From: Flectobacillus roseus
Lineage (GTDB): Bacteria; Bacteroidota; Bacteroidia; Cytophagales; Spirosomataceae
NCBI RefSeq assembly: GCF_030056665.1
Contig: NZ_JASHIG010000032.1
Length of the DNA stretch: 64,000 nt
Strand: one strand, 5' to 3'
Below, piece after piece: positions 1-8,117 of the stretch. The position numbers were made by a program, and so were the translations under genes. The notes beneath the pieces were generated by a model, which was given only the letters and a program-made list of their open reading frames with translations, made no database searches and was not told the origin of the DNA. Each line of letters opens with the position of its first letter. Position 1 is the stretch's first letter.

Positions 1-99
1 AAATATTTTAATGAAATGTTGTTCTGTCTTATTCTAAAGAATTATAACATCACAACCTATCTTAGAATGTCGTATCTTCTTTTATCTTTTCTTACCAGC

Positions 100-115
100 T
101 TTTCAAAGAACTCTT
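100..115 (-). promoter_or_regulatory. boxA-like antitermination site
   Basis: Read on the minus strand this gives GTTCTTTGAAAAGC, resembling the boxA element (TGCTCTTTRACA-like) found in bacterial rRNA leaders. It lies downstream of the two leftward promoters, as expected for an rRNA leader. Only the short match and its position support the call. Confidence 0.4.
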
Positions 116-212
116 TTTCCCAAAATAATTAACCAACTTATCGTCAGCTTCTTATCTCAAAAATTGTCGTCAAATCTCTTTCGATTCAACCGCTTCCCGT
201 TGTTTGGGAGTG

Positions 213-244
213 CAAAATTAGTAGCTTTATTTCTAACTTCCAAA
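213..244 (-). promoter_or_regulatory. Bacteroidetes-type promoter P2, leftward
   Basis: On the minus strand a TTTG box (241-244) is separated by exactly 20 nt from TAATTTTG (213-220), which fits the Bacteroidetes sigma-ABfr consensus TTTG-N19-21-TAnnTTTG. The sequence following the -7 box (CACTCCCAAAC) is shared with the second copy at 331-362, so the whole block is a direct repeat. Confidence 0.65.
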
Positions 245-330
245 TGTTTTTGAAAATATTTTTAAAATTTATTTTCGAAACTCACATCTCATTTCTTTCG
301 CTACAACCTCTTTCCCGTCGTTTGGGAGTG

Positions 331-362
331 CAAAATTCCCACTTTATTCCCAACCTTCCAAA
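331..362 (-). promoter_or_regulatory. Bacteroidetes-type promoter P1, leftward
   Basis: On the minus strand a TTTG box (359-362) is followed after 20 nt by GAATTTTG (331-338), one base off TAnnTTTG. The surrounding about 60 nt is a close direct repeat of the promoter block at 189-244, including the GGGAGTGCAAAATT segment. Tandem promoters of this kind are typical of rRNA operons. Confidence 0.55.
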
Positions 363-455
363 TCTTTTTAACACTATTTTTGAAAGTTTTTTGTAAGTCG
401 TTGATAACAAAAGCTTTAATTGTTAATTTTTTAATACAAATTTTAAGGTAAAGTA

Positions 456-483
456 ACATAGCAGCCGCATCGGGCTGCTATGT
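456..483 (-). terminator. hairpin downstream of the ketosamine kinase gene
   Basis: An 11-bp perfect inverted repeat (ACATAGCAGCC / GGCTGCTATGT, loop of 6) begins about 50 nt past the stop codon of the leftward kinase gene. There is no strong U tract on the minus side, so it may be an mRNA-end hairpin rather than a classical terminator. Confidence 0.45.
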
Positions 484-536
484 AGGGAAATTTCAACTTG
501 ATATAATACAATTTATATTCAAAATCTTTTTCTCTT

Positions 537-1421
537 TTATTCAAACTTTTTGATAATTTTCTCCACTGCATCCAAATATCCTCCTCCAAATAGATTAACA
601 TGAACCATTAGGGGATATAAATTATAGATAGGAATACGATCACCGAACCCATTTTCGATAGGATATACTTCATGGTATGCTTCGTAAAAGCTTGTATCGA
701 AACCTCCGAACATCGTTGTGAAAGCTAATTCAGCTTCACGAAGGCCATAGTAACAGGCTGGATCCACTAAGGCTACTTGCCCATTGGCATCAGTCATTAC
801 ATTTCCAGACCATAAGTCGCCATGGATTAGTGAAGGTTTCTCATTAGGAATAAGTGAAGGCAGTTTCTGAACAAAGCCCATTAGGCGTTCATACAATTCA
901 GTAGTGATTCTTCTTTCATACAGCGCTAGTCCTGCTTGAACACGCAATCTTTTTTCTATAAAAAACTCTACCCCATTATTCATCCATTCATTACTTTGTG
1001 GAAGGGCTCCTATATAATTGTTATAGTCGAGTCCATAATTGGGAGCAGTGTTTAAGTGTAGCTTTCCTAACTTGTGTCCAAAGTCTTGCCAAAAATCATG
1101 TTGACGATGAGCTGTTGAAAGGAATTCTAACATAAGATAGTCTTTGTCCACAATTTTGCCAAAGTTGACAACTTTGGGAATTGATAACGCCCCAGTACTT
1201 CCTAATAACTCCAAGCTACGAGCTTCGGTCTCGAACATACCAGTGTGATCTCCTTGATTCCATTTAATAAAGAAATCGCCTTCTTTGACTTTTACACGAA
1301 CCGCCAAATTAAAATTTCCACCATAAAAGAATTGGAAATCCAAAATTTCAGGGTTGTAGCCTAAGTTTTCGAAAAGTATAGATTCAATAAATTGGTATTG
1401 TTCCTGCGTTTGAAATGTCAT
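537..1421 (-). CDS. fructosamine/ketosamine-3-kinase family protein
   Basis: The 294-residue product matches the fructosamine kinase family (aminoglycoside-phosphotransferase fold), cytosolic enzymes that phosphorylate sugars attached to protein amines so that the adduct falls off. Visible motifs are the catalytic loop HGDLWSGNV near residue 200 and the metal-binding VDPACYYG that follows, then the family-typical EAELAFTTMFGGF segment. Length fits the family. The gene is monocistronic, divergent from the 2Fe-2S protein gene at 1569. A CAAATTTA (minus TAAATTTG) at 1481-1488 could be its -7 box, but no clear -33 box is seen. Substrate is not deducible; bacterial members often act on ribulosamines or erythrulosamines. 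Confidence 0.85.
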   Translation of the reverse strand: MTFQTQEQYQFIESILFENLGYNPEILDFQFFYGGNFNLAVRVKVKEGDFFIKWNQGDHTGMFETEARSLELLGSTGALSIPKVVNFGKIVDKDYLMLEFLSTAHRQHDFWQDFGHKLGKLHLNTAPNYGLDYNNYIGALPQSNEWMNNGVEFFIEKRLRVQAGLALYERRITTELYERLMGFVQKLPSLIPNEKPSLIHGDLWSGNVMTDANGQVALVDPACYYGLREAELAFTTMFGGFDTSFYEAYHEVYPIENGFGDRIPIYNLYPLMVHVNLFGGGYLDAVEKIIKKFE

Positions 1422-1568
1422 GTGCGTAAATATCCTTATCTTTTTTGCTTTATCTCTAATGTCTTAACTTTCGTTAATGCCAAATTTACAATAAAAGACC
1501 TAAATTGCAGATAAAAGAATTATTGATTTAGCGTAAGCTCAATCGTCTATTTAAACTCATTGTTATTT

Positions 1569-1871
1569 ATGAAATACAAAAAGCACGTGTTTGTTTGTAC
1601 AAACGTAAAGCCTGCTCCTAAAAAATGTTGTGGAGAAGAAAGAGGCATGGCATTGGTAAACGCTCTTAAAGATGAGCTAAAAGAAAAAGGTCTTAATCTT
1701 GAAATCCGTGCGCAGAAAGCGGGTTGCTTAGATGTATGTGCATTTGGCCCTTCGATGGTGGTATATCCTGAAGGTGTATTTTATGGTAATGTAGAATTAT
1801 CTGACATTCCTGAAATAGTAGAAAGCCATCTAGTAAACGATAAAGTAGTAGAGCGCTTGGTGATTGCATAG
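1569..1871 (+). CDS. (2Fe-2S) ferredoxin-like, thioredoxin-fold protein
   Basis: A 100-residue protein of the thioredoxin-like 2Fe-2S ferredoxin family, also seen as the NuoE-like domain. Cluster-ligand cysteines are visible in the pattern VCTNVKPAPKKCC near the N-terminus and KAGCLDVCAFGP about 35 residues later, followed by VVYPEGVFYGNV, the typical end of the fold. The reading frame extends upstream to a TTG at 1560, but ATG at 1569 gives the standard N-terminus (MKYKKHVFVCTN). It probably carries electrons in the cytosol; the partner is unknown and no redox enzyme lies next to it. Confidence 0.8.
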   Translation: MKYKKHVFVCTNVKPAPKKCCGEERGMALVNALKDELKEKGLNLEIRAQKAGCLDVCAFGPSMVVYPEGVFYGNVELSDIPEIVESHLVNDKVVERLVIA

Positions 1872-2073
1872 TATAGATGCAATGTCGACAGCTATAAAGT
1901 GATTTAAGAAAGTTTTCTTGAATCACTTTATACTTTTCATCAATTTTATAGAATATCTCAATTTTCCATTTCTAAAGTCTTTTGACGCTTTTATTATGAT
2001 TCGCGTTTATCCGACCCTTTTAAATACATTTTCTTTGTTTTTACATGAAAAAACTAACTCAGAGGGAAATCTG

Positions 2074-2613
2074 ATGGTTGACCTTCAGGAAATGTTAGAT
2101 AGGATTAATCGTGTGCCTCGCCCAACAACCGAAGCGCAACAAAAAGGAATTGATTTTGAAAAGGCTATTACGACGGGCGCCAATGAAGAGAAGTTTTCTG
2201 AATATGTGATAGAAAAGACAAGAGCGCTTTTACCTCCTAGATATAAAACCCAAGTTTATACTGAAACGCGCTATAAAGATTGTCTTATATATGGATATGT
2301 GGATATACTTGGTAATAATAAGGCTATAGACCTAAAAAGCACAAGAGTATACACAGGACCTAAGTTTGAGTACAATCACCAGAACTTGTATTTATTGGGT
2401 TTACAAAATTATGGTATCAAAACGTTGGATTATGTGATAACCGACTTTTCGGAAGTATATGTCGAAAGTTATCATATTGATAGCTATAATTTTTCGGAGC
2501 TATATAAAGAAATAGATGCTTTTAGTGATTTTGTGAATAGCCATCGCAAGCAAATTAGGGACAAAAAGCTTTTTGTAGCTGAAGATGATCACTCTCAATT
2601 ATCGCTATTTTAA
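2074..2613 (+). CDS. PD-(D/E)XK nuclease-like protein, unknown role
   Basis: I do not recognise a named family. The frame is open from 1918, but the first 52 residues look like translated upstream DNA, so ATG at 2074 (preceded by AGAGGGAA) is preferred, giving 179 residues. The core has the signature of a PD-(D/E)XK nuclease fold: GIDFEKAI (helix with Glu), then YGYVDILG and, about 10 residues later, AIDLKSTR, matching D-(X)n-D-X-K. A final SQLSLF tail resembles short clamp- or partner-binding peptides. Function is inferred only from this motif; the protein could be phage- or repair-related. Confidence 0.6.
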   Translation: MVDLQEMLDRINRVPRPTTEAQQKGIDFEKAITTGANEEKFSEYVIEKTRALLPPRYKTQVYTETRYKDCLIYGYVDILGNNKAIDLKSTRVYTGPKFEYNHQNLYLLGLQNYGIKTLDYVITDFSEVYVESYHIDSYNFSELYKEIDAFSDFVNSHRKQIRDKKLFVAEDDHSQLSLF

Positions 2614-2627
2614 TTTTTTGTGTTCAA

Positions 2628-2676
2628 GGGAATAAAAGCCTCTTCTTTTATAATGATTCCATCAGTTTTTATTCCC
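2628..2676. terminator. hairpin between convergent genes
   Basis: A 10-bp inverted repeat (GGGAATAAAA / TTTTATTCCC) with a 29-nt loop lies between the stop codons of the rightward nuclease-like gene and the leftward YjjG-type gene. A-rich and T-rich flanks mean it could serve both directions. Confidence 0.4.
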
Positions 2677-2696
2677 CATCATTTGTTATTTCCTTT

Positions 2697-3386
2697 CTAG
2701 AGTATTTTCTTCAATTCACTCAAATGTTTGATTTCGTAAGTAGGGCGTTCGACATGACGTTGATCGTTGGGATTAAAGAAAACCGCATCAATTCCTACTT
2801 GCATTGCTCCCAGCACATCTGTATAGAATGTATCCCCAATCATTAAACACTCGCGAGGCTTGGCACCTACTTGCTCGAGAGCATAATGAAAAATCTCTGG
2901 ATCTGGTTTTTTGTGCCCAGAATTTTGAGAAGTAATAATATGTTTGAAATAATGTTTGATTCCTCCACTATTCATTTTCACATCTTGGATTTCGTCAAAG
3001 CCATTTGTGATAATATGTAATGGATATTTCGGGCTGAGATAATCAAGTATTTCTTTGGTATAAGGTAAAAGGTGAGGCTTTTTAGGAGAAATATCCAAAT
3101 AGGTGTCCGAAACTTGATCGCATGAATCATGATTGTTGACGCCTAGTTGAGAAAAAACCTGACGAAAACGAATATAACGAAGTTCGGCTTGTGAGATTTT
3201 ACTTCTTTCGTAATCTAACCAAAGTTTGTGATTGACCTCATTAAATTTATGGTAAAACTGTTCAATCGAGGGAATACCAATTTCTTGAAGTTGAAATAAC
3301 TCAAAAACTTCGCCTAATGCGATTTTTGAGTTATAATGGTGATCCCACAATGTATGATCTAAATCGAAAAAGATATGCTTGTACAT
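2697..3386 (-). CDS. YjjG-type noncanonical pyrimidine nucleotidase (HAD family)
   Basis: The 229-residue protein has all HAD-superfamily motifs in order: FFDLDHTLWD at the N-terminus (nucleophile Asp), IITNG near residue 125 (motif II), the Lys in GHKKPDPEIF (motif III) and MIGDTFYTDVLGA (motif IV). The combination DHTLWDH and GHKKPDPEIF is typical of the YjjG subfamily, which dephosphorylates damaged or noncanonical pyrimidine nucleotides such as 5-halo-dUMP. Length agrees with the family. It is monocistronic, between a convergent gene and a strong hairpin at 3481-3529. Confidence 0.8.
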   Translation of the reverse strand: MYKHIFFDLDHTLWDHHYNSKIALGEVFELFQLQEIGIPSIEQFYHKFNEVNHKLWLDYERSKISQAELRYIRFRQVFSQLGVNNHDSCDQVSDTYLDISPKKPHLLPYTKEILDYLSPKYPLHIITNGFDEIQDVKMNSGGIKHYFKHIITSQNSGHKKPDPEIFHYALEQVGAKPRECLMIGDTFYTDVLGAMQVGIDAVFFNPNDQRHVERPTYEIKHLSELKKIL

Positions 3387-3480
3387 GTTGTGATGGTTGG
3401 ATTTGGTCTTCGGGTTTAAAGATTAAACTTTTGTTTTACCCGAATTACCTTTTCATTACATTCCTCAAAGCTAGATACCA

Positions 3481-3531
3481 TATAATATAATAGGGAGTAA
3501 AAGCTTTGCCCTTTACTCCCTATTATAATAT
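3481..3531 (-). terminator. strong hairpin downstream of purM
   Basis: A long inverted repeat, TAATAGGGAGTAAA paired with TTTACTCCCTATTA, extends into AT-rich arms (TATAAT on both sides), forming a stem of at least 14 bp. It starts about 85 nt past the purM stop codon and probably ends that transcript. Confidence 0.6.
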
Positions 3532-3614
3532 TGTAGAGATGGGAGTTTCAATAATAAAGTCTTTTAAAAAGCTTATCATTTTTCACTCTTTACTCCTAGC
3601 GAATATTCTTTTTA

Positions 3615-4781
3615 CTAATAAACAAACTCACCGTAAGGAGACTGGATTGTCACTTGCTTTTGTTCAGCACCTTCTACACGACCGATAATTTGTGCATTGA
3701 TCCCGAATGATTTCGAAATGTCAATGATTGTTTGGGCATACTGAGGTTGTACATATACTTCAAGACGGTGTCCCATGTTGAAAACTTTGTACATTTCTTT
3801 ATAATCGGTGCCACTTTCTTGCTGAATCAGTTTGAACAATGGAGGTAATTCAAAAAGGTTATCTTTGATAATATGAAGATTATCGATAAAGTGTAACACT
3901 TTTGTTTGGGCTCCACCCGAGCAGTGTACCATCCCATGAATGGCAGAGCGAAGCTCTTTCAACATTGCTTTTACTACAGGTGCGTAAGTACGAGTTGGAG
4001 ATAAAATCAATTGTCCTACGTTGAGTGGTGTACCTTCAACAGCCTCTGTCAATGATTTTGAACCGCTGTAAACTAAAGATTCAGGAACAGCTGGGTCAAA
4101 ACTTTCGGTATATTTATCGGCCAAATAATGGCCTAATACATCATGACGTGCAGAAGTAAGGCCATTACTTCCCATACCGCCATTATAGCTATTTTCGTAA
4201 GTAGCTTGACCAAAAGATTCAAGACCTACGATAACATCTCCTGCTTGAATTGTATGATTTGAGATAACATCATCACGTTTCATACGAGCCACTACCGTAG
4301 AGTCAACGATAATGGTACGAACCAAATCACCTACATCGGCAGTTTCGCCACCTGTACTCCAGATACCGATACCATTGTCACGAAGCATTTGGAGAACCTC
4401 CTCTGTTCCATTAATGATTTCAGCGATTACTTCACCTGGAATAAGGTTTTTGTTACGACCAATTGTACTAGACAACAACATATTGTCTATTGCTCCCACA
4501 CAAATTAGGTCATCGGTATTCATTACCACAGCGTCTTGGGCAATACCTCTCCAAACAGAAATATCACCTGTTTCTTTCCAATACAAGTAAGCCAACGATG
4601 ATTTTGTACCTGCTCCATCAGCGTGCATAATATTGCAGTAAGCCTCATCGCCTCCCAACATATCAGGCGAAATTTTACAGAAAGCTTTTGGAAAAAGTCC
4701 CTTGTCTAATTTTTCGATTGCTTTGTGTACGTCTTCTTTTGAGGCAGAAACACCTCTTTGTGCGTAGCGTTCTTGGTTCAC
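3615..4781 (-). CDS. purM: phosphoribosylformylglycinamidine cyclo-ligase (AIR synthase)
   Basis: PurM makes aminoimidazole ribotide from FGAM with ATP in de novo purine synthesis. The 388-residue product shows the PurM-like fold: HADGAGTKSSLAYLYWKE near residue 53 for the glycine-rich substrate/ATP site, DAVVMNTDDLICVGA near residue 84, the GIWSTGGETADV segment, and HCSGGAQTK in the C-terminal domain. The longer length compared with the about 345-residue E. coli enzyme is, as I recall, normal for Bacteroidetes. A minus-strand TACTTTTG (-7 type, 4842-4849) lies about 60 nt upstream. It is monocistronic with no other pur genes nearby. Confidence 0.9.
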   Translation of the reverse strand: MNQERYAQRGVSASKEDVHKAIEKLDKGLFPKAFCKISPDMLGGDEAYCNIMHADGAGTKSSLAYLYWKETGDISVWRGIAQDAVVMNTDDLICVGAIDNMLLSSTIGRNKNLIPGEVIAEIINGTEEVLQMLRDNGIGIWSTGGETADVGDLVRTIIVDSTVVARMKRDDVISNHTIQAGDVIVGLESFGQATYENSYNGGMGSNGLTSARHDVLGHYLADKYTESFDPAVPESLVYSGSKSLTEAVEGTPLNVGQLILSPTRTYAPVVKAMLKELRSAIHGMVHCSGGAQTKVLHFIDNLHIIKDNLFELPPLFKLIQQESGTDYKEMYKVFNMGHRLEVYVQPQYAQTIIDISKSFGINAQIIGRVEGAEQKQVTIQSPYGEFVY

Positions 4782-4841
4782 AGTAGTAATGAGTTAAACT
4801 AATTGGTATTGAGTCAACAGTGCTCAATGTCTAATTTTTTG

Positions 4842-4849
4842 CAAAAGTA
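4842..4849 (-). promoter_or_regulatory. probable -7 box of purM
   Basis: CAAAAGTA read on the minus strand is TACTTTTG, a perfect TAnnTTTG. It is 61 nt upstream of the purM start codon. No convincing TTTG box is found 19-21 nt further upstream, so confidence is moderate. Confidence 0.4.
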
Positions 4850-4893
4850 CGAATTTATGGTCAAAAGACTTGAACAACACCACTATAAAGCAC

Positions 4894-4928
4894 AAAAAAG
4901 CGCTTGGTGTTGTTACCAAAGCGCTTTT
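4894..4928 (-). terminator. rho-independent terminator of the OmpA/HHH/small-protein operon
   Basis: The minus strand reads AAAAGCGCTTTGGT, a short loop, then ACCAAGCGC followed by TTTTTT. A GC stem followed by a U tract, 26 nt after the stop codon of the 60-residue protein gene, is a classical terminator layout. Confidence 0.75.
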
Positions 4929-4954
4929 GAGGTGATTAAGTATTAGGAGTTTCT

Positions 4955-5137
4955 TTACTTTTGGCAGTCGTCCAATTCATCTGCTGTATCGGCGAGTTGT
5001 CTTTTTAAGGAAGCGTTTTGGGTATTTACTACCCATCTACCCAAAAAAAACCCAACAAATGCTATTGCTAATAAAAGGATGAGCATTTCGGAAATAGCTA
5101 CACCTTTTGAGAGAGGATTTAATGCTAATAGTACCAT
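4955..5137 (-). CDS. small single-pass membrane protein
   Basis: A 60-residue protein with one hydrophobic helix (residues about 16-36, ISEMLILLLAIAFVGFFLGR) followed by a polar, helix-forming tail (SLKRQLADTADELDD). It starts 2 nt after the upstream gene for the HHH protein and ends just before a terminator, which supports it as a real last gene of the operon. The architecture repeats that of the preceding protein (membrane helix plus short coiled coil), so the two may interact. No family is recognised. Confidence 0.6.
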   Translation of the reverse strand: MVLLALNPLSKGVAISEMLILLLAIAFVGFFLGRWVVNTQNASLKRQLADTADELDDCQK

Positions 5138-5139
5138 AT

Positions 5140-5646
5140 TTATTCTTTTCCTTTATTTAAAATATCTTGCCATTCTTTTAGTTCCTGCCATTTGCCTGCC
5201 GAAGCCAATTCGGCTTGACGAGGCCAAGTGCTGGGGTCGTGCATTTGAAAACGAGGGCCTGCTTCTTGTAATATTTGTTTTAATAAATACGTAGATGCTT
5301 GGCTCAATTGGATGAAAGTTACAATACCATTTTGATTCAACAGCTCTTCAATCTTTGGTCCAATGCCTTCGATTTTCTTTAAATCGTCGGTTTTTTCAAC
5401 CATTGTATGATAAGTATGAGCAATAGTAGGTATTGAGATGGTAGAAGTATTTATAGGGGTAGATTTTACTAGACTTGCTTTACAAGATTCTAATTGTGAT
5501 TGAAGACTACTTAATTGATTTTGGAGAAAAGTTTTGGATTCTCCACTTCGATAACCGATGATATATCCTAATACGCCAGCGCCAACAAACATTATTACAT
5601 GTTGCCACCAAGCATTTTCGTGTAAAAGAGGATTTAGCTCAAACAT
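5140..5646 (-). CDS. membrane-anchored helix-hairpin-helix protein
   Basis: The 168-residue protein has an N-terminal membrane helix (residues about 14-32), a short coiled coil (FLQNQLSSLQSQLESCKASL) and a C-terminal helix-hairpin-helix domain with DLKKIEGIGPKIEELLNQNG near residue 90. This domain type (COG3743-like, often annotated as predicted flap-endonuclease-like) is common in Bacteroidetes envelope proteins following OmpA genes. Whether it binds DNA is doubtful because the protein looks membrane-anchored. It lies 18 nt downstream of the OmpA-like gene and is almost joined to the 60-residue gene, so the three form an operon. Confidence 0.7.
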   Translation of the reverse strand: MFELNPLLHENAWWQHVIMFVGAGVLGYIIGYRSGESKTFLQNQLSSLQSQLESCKASLVKSTPINTSTISIPTIAHTYHTMVEKTDDLKKIEGIGPKIEELLNQNGIVTFIQLSQASTYLLKQILQEAGPRFQMHDPSTWPRQAELASAGKWQELKEWQDILNKGKE

Positions 5647-5664
5647 ATTAATAATGATTTAGGG

Positions 5665-6543
5665 TTAAAATGATAAAACTACTCGGCGATTTTCTTGACG
5701 ACCTTCTTCCGTTTCGTTATTACCTTGAGGATTTGCTTTGCCTTGAGAGACGATTTTAAACTGCTCTGGAGAAAGTCCTCTTCGAACAAAAAAGTCTTGT
5801 ACATTTTGTGCTCGTCGCGCAGACAACCTTAAGTTTAGTTCGTCGGAGCCTTTATTATCTGTGTACCCTGTTAGCGTAACTTGTTGACTTGGGTGAGCTT
5901 TGAGGAATGCTAGCACTTCTTCTATTTTCTTATCTATTTCTTCAGAATGGCTAAAATCTGTTTTAGCGTAAGGGAAATATAAAGTGAGATTAGGAGAAGA
6001 TTCAAGGTTTGAAGAAGTTGTACTTTGAGATGCTACTCGCTTAAATATCACATCTATCCCGCCAATAAGCGTATCTGCCTGAAAATACAGTGAATCGCTC
6101 AAGAGACCATCTGTAACAATGGATTGTGGATTGCCTTTTTCTCCTAAGATAATACCCTTTAATGCCTCCGCTCTGGCAATGCCCAGATTCGCAAAAGATG
6201 TATTATTCTTTTCATCAGAAGCATATCTTCCAATCAAAAGCATTTGAAGCGATGGATTTTTGACAAGATAATCTTTGAGTTGCGCTAGCTGAGGTTGCAC
6301 CTCCGACACATTGGGTGTCTCGCCAGACTGAGGAAATTTGATATTGCCTGAAGCTTTGAGTGAAAAACCATCAGAATTATGAATATCAAAGGAGGGTTTA
6401 GTCAGGGTATTTGCAGATGAAGCTGATTTTACGAGAGGTTCATCACAAACTTCCTTGATTTTGCAGACATGCCAGTAAGTCGAACCAGCAATCCAAGCTG
6501 TGAGCGCAATAAGCCAAGGTAAAGTGTTTTTTTGCATAGCCAA
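5665..6543 (-). CDS. OmpA-family protein with two OmpA-like modules
   Basis: The 292-residue protein begins with a hydrophobic segment (residues about 7-25) that anchors or exports it. The C-terminal module (residues about 205-292) is a clear OmpA peptidoglycan-binding domain: VTLTGYTDNKGSDELNLRLS, then RRAQNVQDFFVRRG and the final EGRQENRRVVL. A second, degenerate module (LQMLLIGRYASDEKNNTSF, LGIARAEALKG) lies at about 75-145. The gene heads a three-gene operon with the HHH and 60-residue membrane proteins. It likely tethers the inner membrane or periplasm to the cell wall. Confidence 0.8.
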   Translation of the reverse strand: MAMQKNTLPWLIALTAWIAGSTYWHVCKIKEVCDEPLVKSASSANTLTKPSFDIHNSDGFSLKASGNIKFPQSGETPNVSEVQPQLAQLKDYLVKNPSLQMLLIGRYASDEKNNTSFANLGIARAEALKGIILGEKGNPQSIVTDGLLSDSLYFQADTLIGGIDVIFKRVASQSTTSSNLESSPNLTLYFPYAKTDFSHSEEIDKKIEEVLAFLKAHPSQQVTLTGYTDNKGSDELNLRLSARRAQNVQDFFVRRGLSPEQFKIVSQGKANPQGNNETEEGRQENRRVVLSF

Positions 6544-6666
6544 AGAATTTATTTCTTAATAAGACATTGGCTAAAGGGCTAGGTCACAAAGGATTATCGG
6601 TATTTTTGTAAAATATTTGTAAGAAAAGACATTTTGGGAGAAAGAAGGAAGGTGTTTTTACAAAAA

Positions 6667-6695
6667 AACGATGCCAAGAAAATCTCAGCATCGTT
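6667..6695 (-). terminator. terminator of the metallophosphoesterase gene
   Basis: The minus strand reads AACGATGC, a 13-nt loop region with a small inner AGA/TCT stem, GCATCGTT, then TTTTT. It sits about 17 nt after the stop codon. Confidence 0.65.
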
Positions 6696-6711
6696 CGATA
6701 TATCCATACTA

Positions 6712-7983
6712 TTAAGCTTTCTTCAATTCAAAAACGGTAATTTCTGGCGGCATTCCGACACGTCCAGGATACCCTATGTAACCATAGCCTCGGTTTACAT
6801 AAAGCTTCTGGTTATCTTGTTCATACAAACCTGCCCATTGTTTGTACACATATTGCGCTGGCGACCAAGTGGTATCTCCTACCGTAATACCAAACTGGGT
6901 ACCGTGTGTGTGTCCCGAAAACATCACATCAATATCTTTGTATTTAGTATTTACTTCTTTGTCCCAGTGCGTTGGATCGTGCGATAGTAAAAGTTTTACA
7001 GCCGCTTCGTCAGTACCTTTTACAGCCTTGGCTAAGTCACCATACGAATGAAAACGACTTTGACCACTGATATTTTGTACCCCAATAATCGCTAGCTTTT
7101 CGCCATTTTGCTCAATAAAGCGATTTTCATCATTGAGGATATCCCATCCCATTACTTTATGCGCATGAATCAAATTATTCAAGTTCTTTTGTTTGGCAGC
7201 TGGCGATGCCCATTGCACATAGTCACCGTAGTCGTGGTTTCCTAATGTTGAAAATACACCTAGTGGGGCTTTTACTTTCCCAAACAAATCAATGTATTCT
7301 TGTACTTCCACAGCTTGATTATTCACCAAGTCTCCTGTAAAGAATACCATATCTGGCTTGGCGTTGAGAATCATTTCAATACCTCCTTTTACGGCTACTT
7401 TATTGAAAAAGCTTCCTGAGTGAATATCTGAAATTTGAGCAATCGTCAATCCTTCAAATTCTTTTGGCAAATTGGGCAAAGCCAACTTTACCTTACGAAT
7501 ACGGTAATCGTGCGCTCCCGACAATATCCCCCAAGTCATAGCAACAGCAGGCACTGTACCTGCAATAACAGCCGTTTTCATCAAAAACTCAGAGCGTGTA
7601 ATGGGTTCACCTTGTGGAGTACTAGCGGCTTCTACTGGCGCTGAATTGGTTAAAAGCTGAACTTTTTGTACAATCCAACGAATCAATCTTCCGATATCAT
7701 CAATTAATAAAAATAGCACGACAAAGATTTTTGAAAGGTAATTCATAAAAATACCTACCATAATCCACGTTCTAATTGTCTTTCCGAGCAAATCGGGATT
7801 TGTGAAGTTATATAACCAAAGACCTACAAGAGAGAGGGTTGTTAAACCCCAGAAGATATATCGAGCAGACTGTTGTATCGACTGAGAAAAATTTTGTACA
7901 GATACCTTTACGGCTTGCCAAACGTAATAATCTATTACCAGAAAGATAGCAGTCACCACAGGTATTATTATCAGCTTATTCAT
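6712..7983 (-). CDS. membrane-anchored calcineurin-like metallophosphoesterase
   Basis: The 423-residue protein has an N-terminal membrane part with about three or four helices (residues 1-115), a linker with another hydrophobic stretch (TAVIAGTVPAVAMTWGILSG) and a C-terminal phosphoesterase domain. All dimetal motifs are present: AQISDIHSG (D-x-H), FFTGDLVNN (GD), LGNHDYGDY (GNHD), LLLSHDP and FSGHTHGTQFG (GHxH). This places it in the YaeI/YkuE-like group, some of which hydrolyse UDP-diacylglucosamine or other membrane-linked substrates; that role is not proven here. The gene is monocistronic and followed by its own terminator. Confidence 0.85.
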   Translation of the reverse strand: MNKLIIIPVVTAIFLVIDYYVWQAVKVSVQNFSQSIQQSARYIFWGLTTLSLVGLWLYNFTNPDLLGKTIRTWIMVGIFMNYLSKIFVVLFLLIDDIGRLIRWIVQKVQLLTNSAPVEAASTPQGEPITRSEFLMKTAVIAGTVPAVAMTWGILSGAHDYRIRKVKLALPNLPKEFEGLTIAQISDIHSGSFFNKVAVKGGIEMILNAKPDMVFFTGDLVNNQAVEVQEYIDLFGKVKAPLGVFSTLGNHDYGDYVQWASPAAKQKNLNNLIHAHKVMGWDILNDENRFIEQNGEKLAIIGVQNISGQSRFHSYGDLAKAVKGTDEAAVKLLLSHDPTHWDKEVNTKYKDIDVMFSGHTHGTQFGITVGDTTWSPAQYVYKQWAGLYEQDNQKLYVNRGYGYIGYPGRVGMPPEITVFELKKA

Positions 7984-8117
7984 CGGAGAGTTGGGATAGT
8001 TGAATTTTTATTTCGCTATGTGGAAAGAACAAGCGAAGCTTTCTGAAGGTTTCTTTTGGTCTTTTTTTCTGGATAAAAGGTAGTTTTTCTATTTCTTCGG
8101 AAAATTTTATCTCTTTT

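Larger units (their letters stand above)
1..536. other. intergenic region, probable rRNA operon leader and promoter zone
   Basis: No credible gene is visible. The stretch carries two direct copies of a promoter-like block (around 189-244 and 309-362), a boxA-like sequence near 100-115 and a hairpin at 456-483, all described separately. The signals point left, out of the window, so the most economical reading is the upstream control region of an rRNA or stable-RNA operon lying left of position 1. This is inference: no rRNA sequence is inside the window. Confidence 0.5.

Noticed and set aside
1918..2073. N-terminal extension of the nuclease-like protein
   Set aside because: The 52 extra residues are hydrophobic and AT-derived; ATG 2074 gives a compact domain start.
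3506..3688. Plus-strand 60-codon frame between the YjjG-type gene and purM
   Set aside because: It starts in a terminator hairpin and overlaps the purM 3' end antisense; no protein-like pattern.
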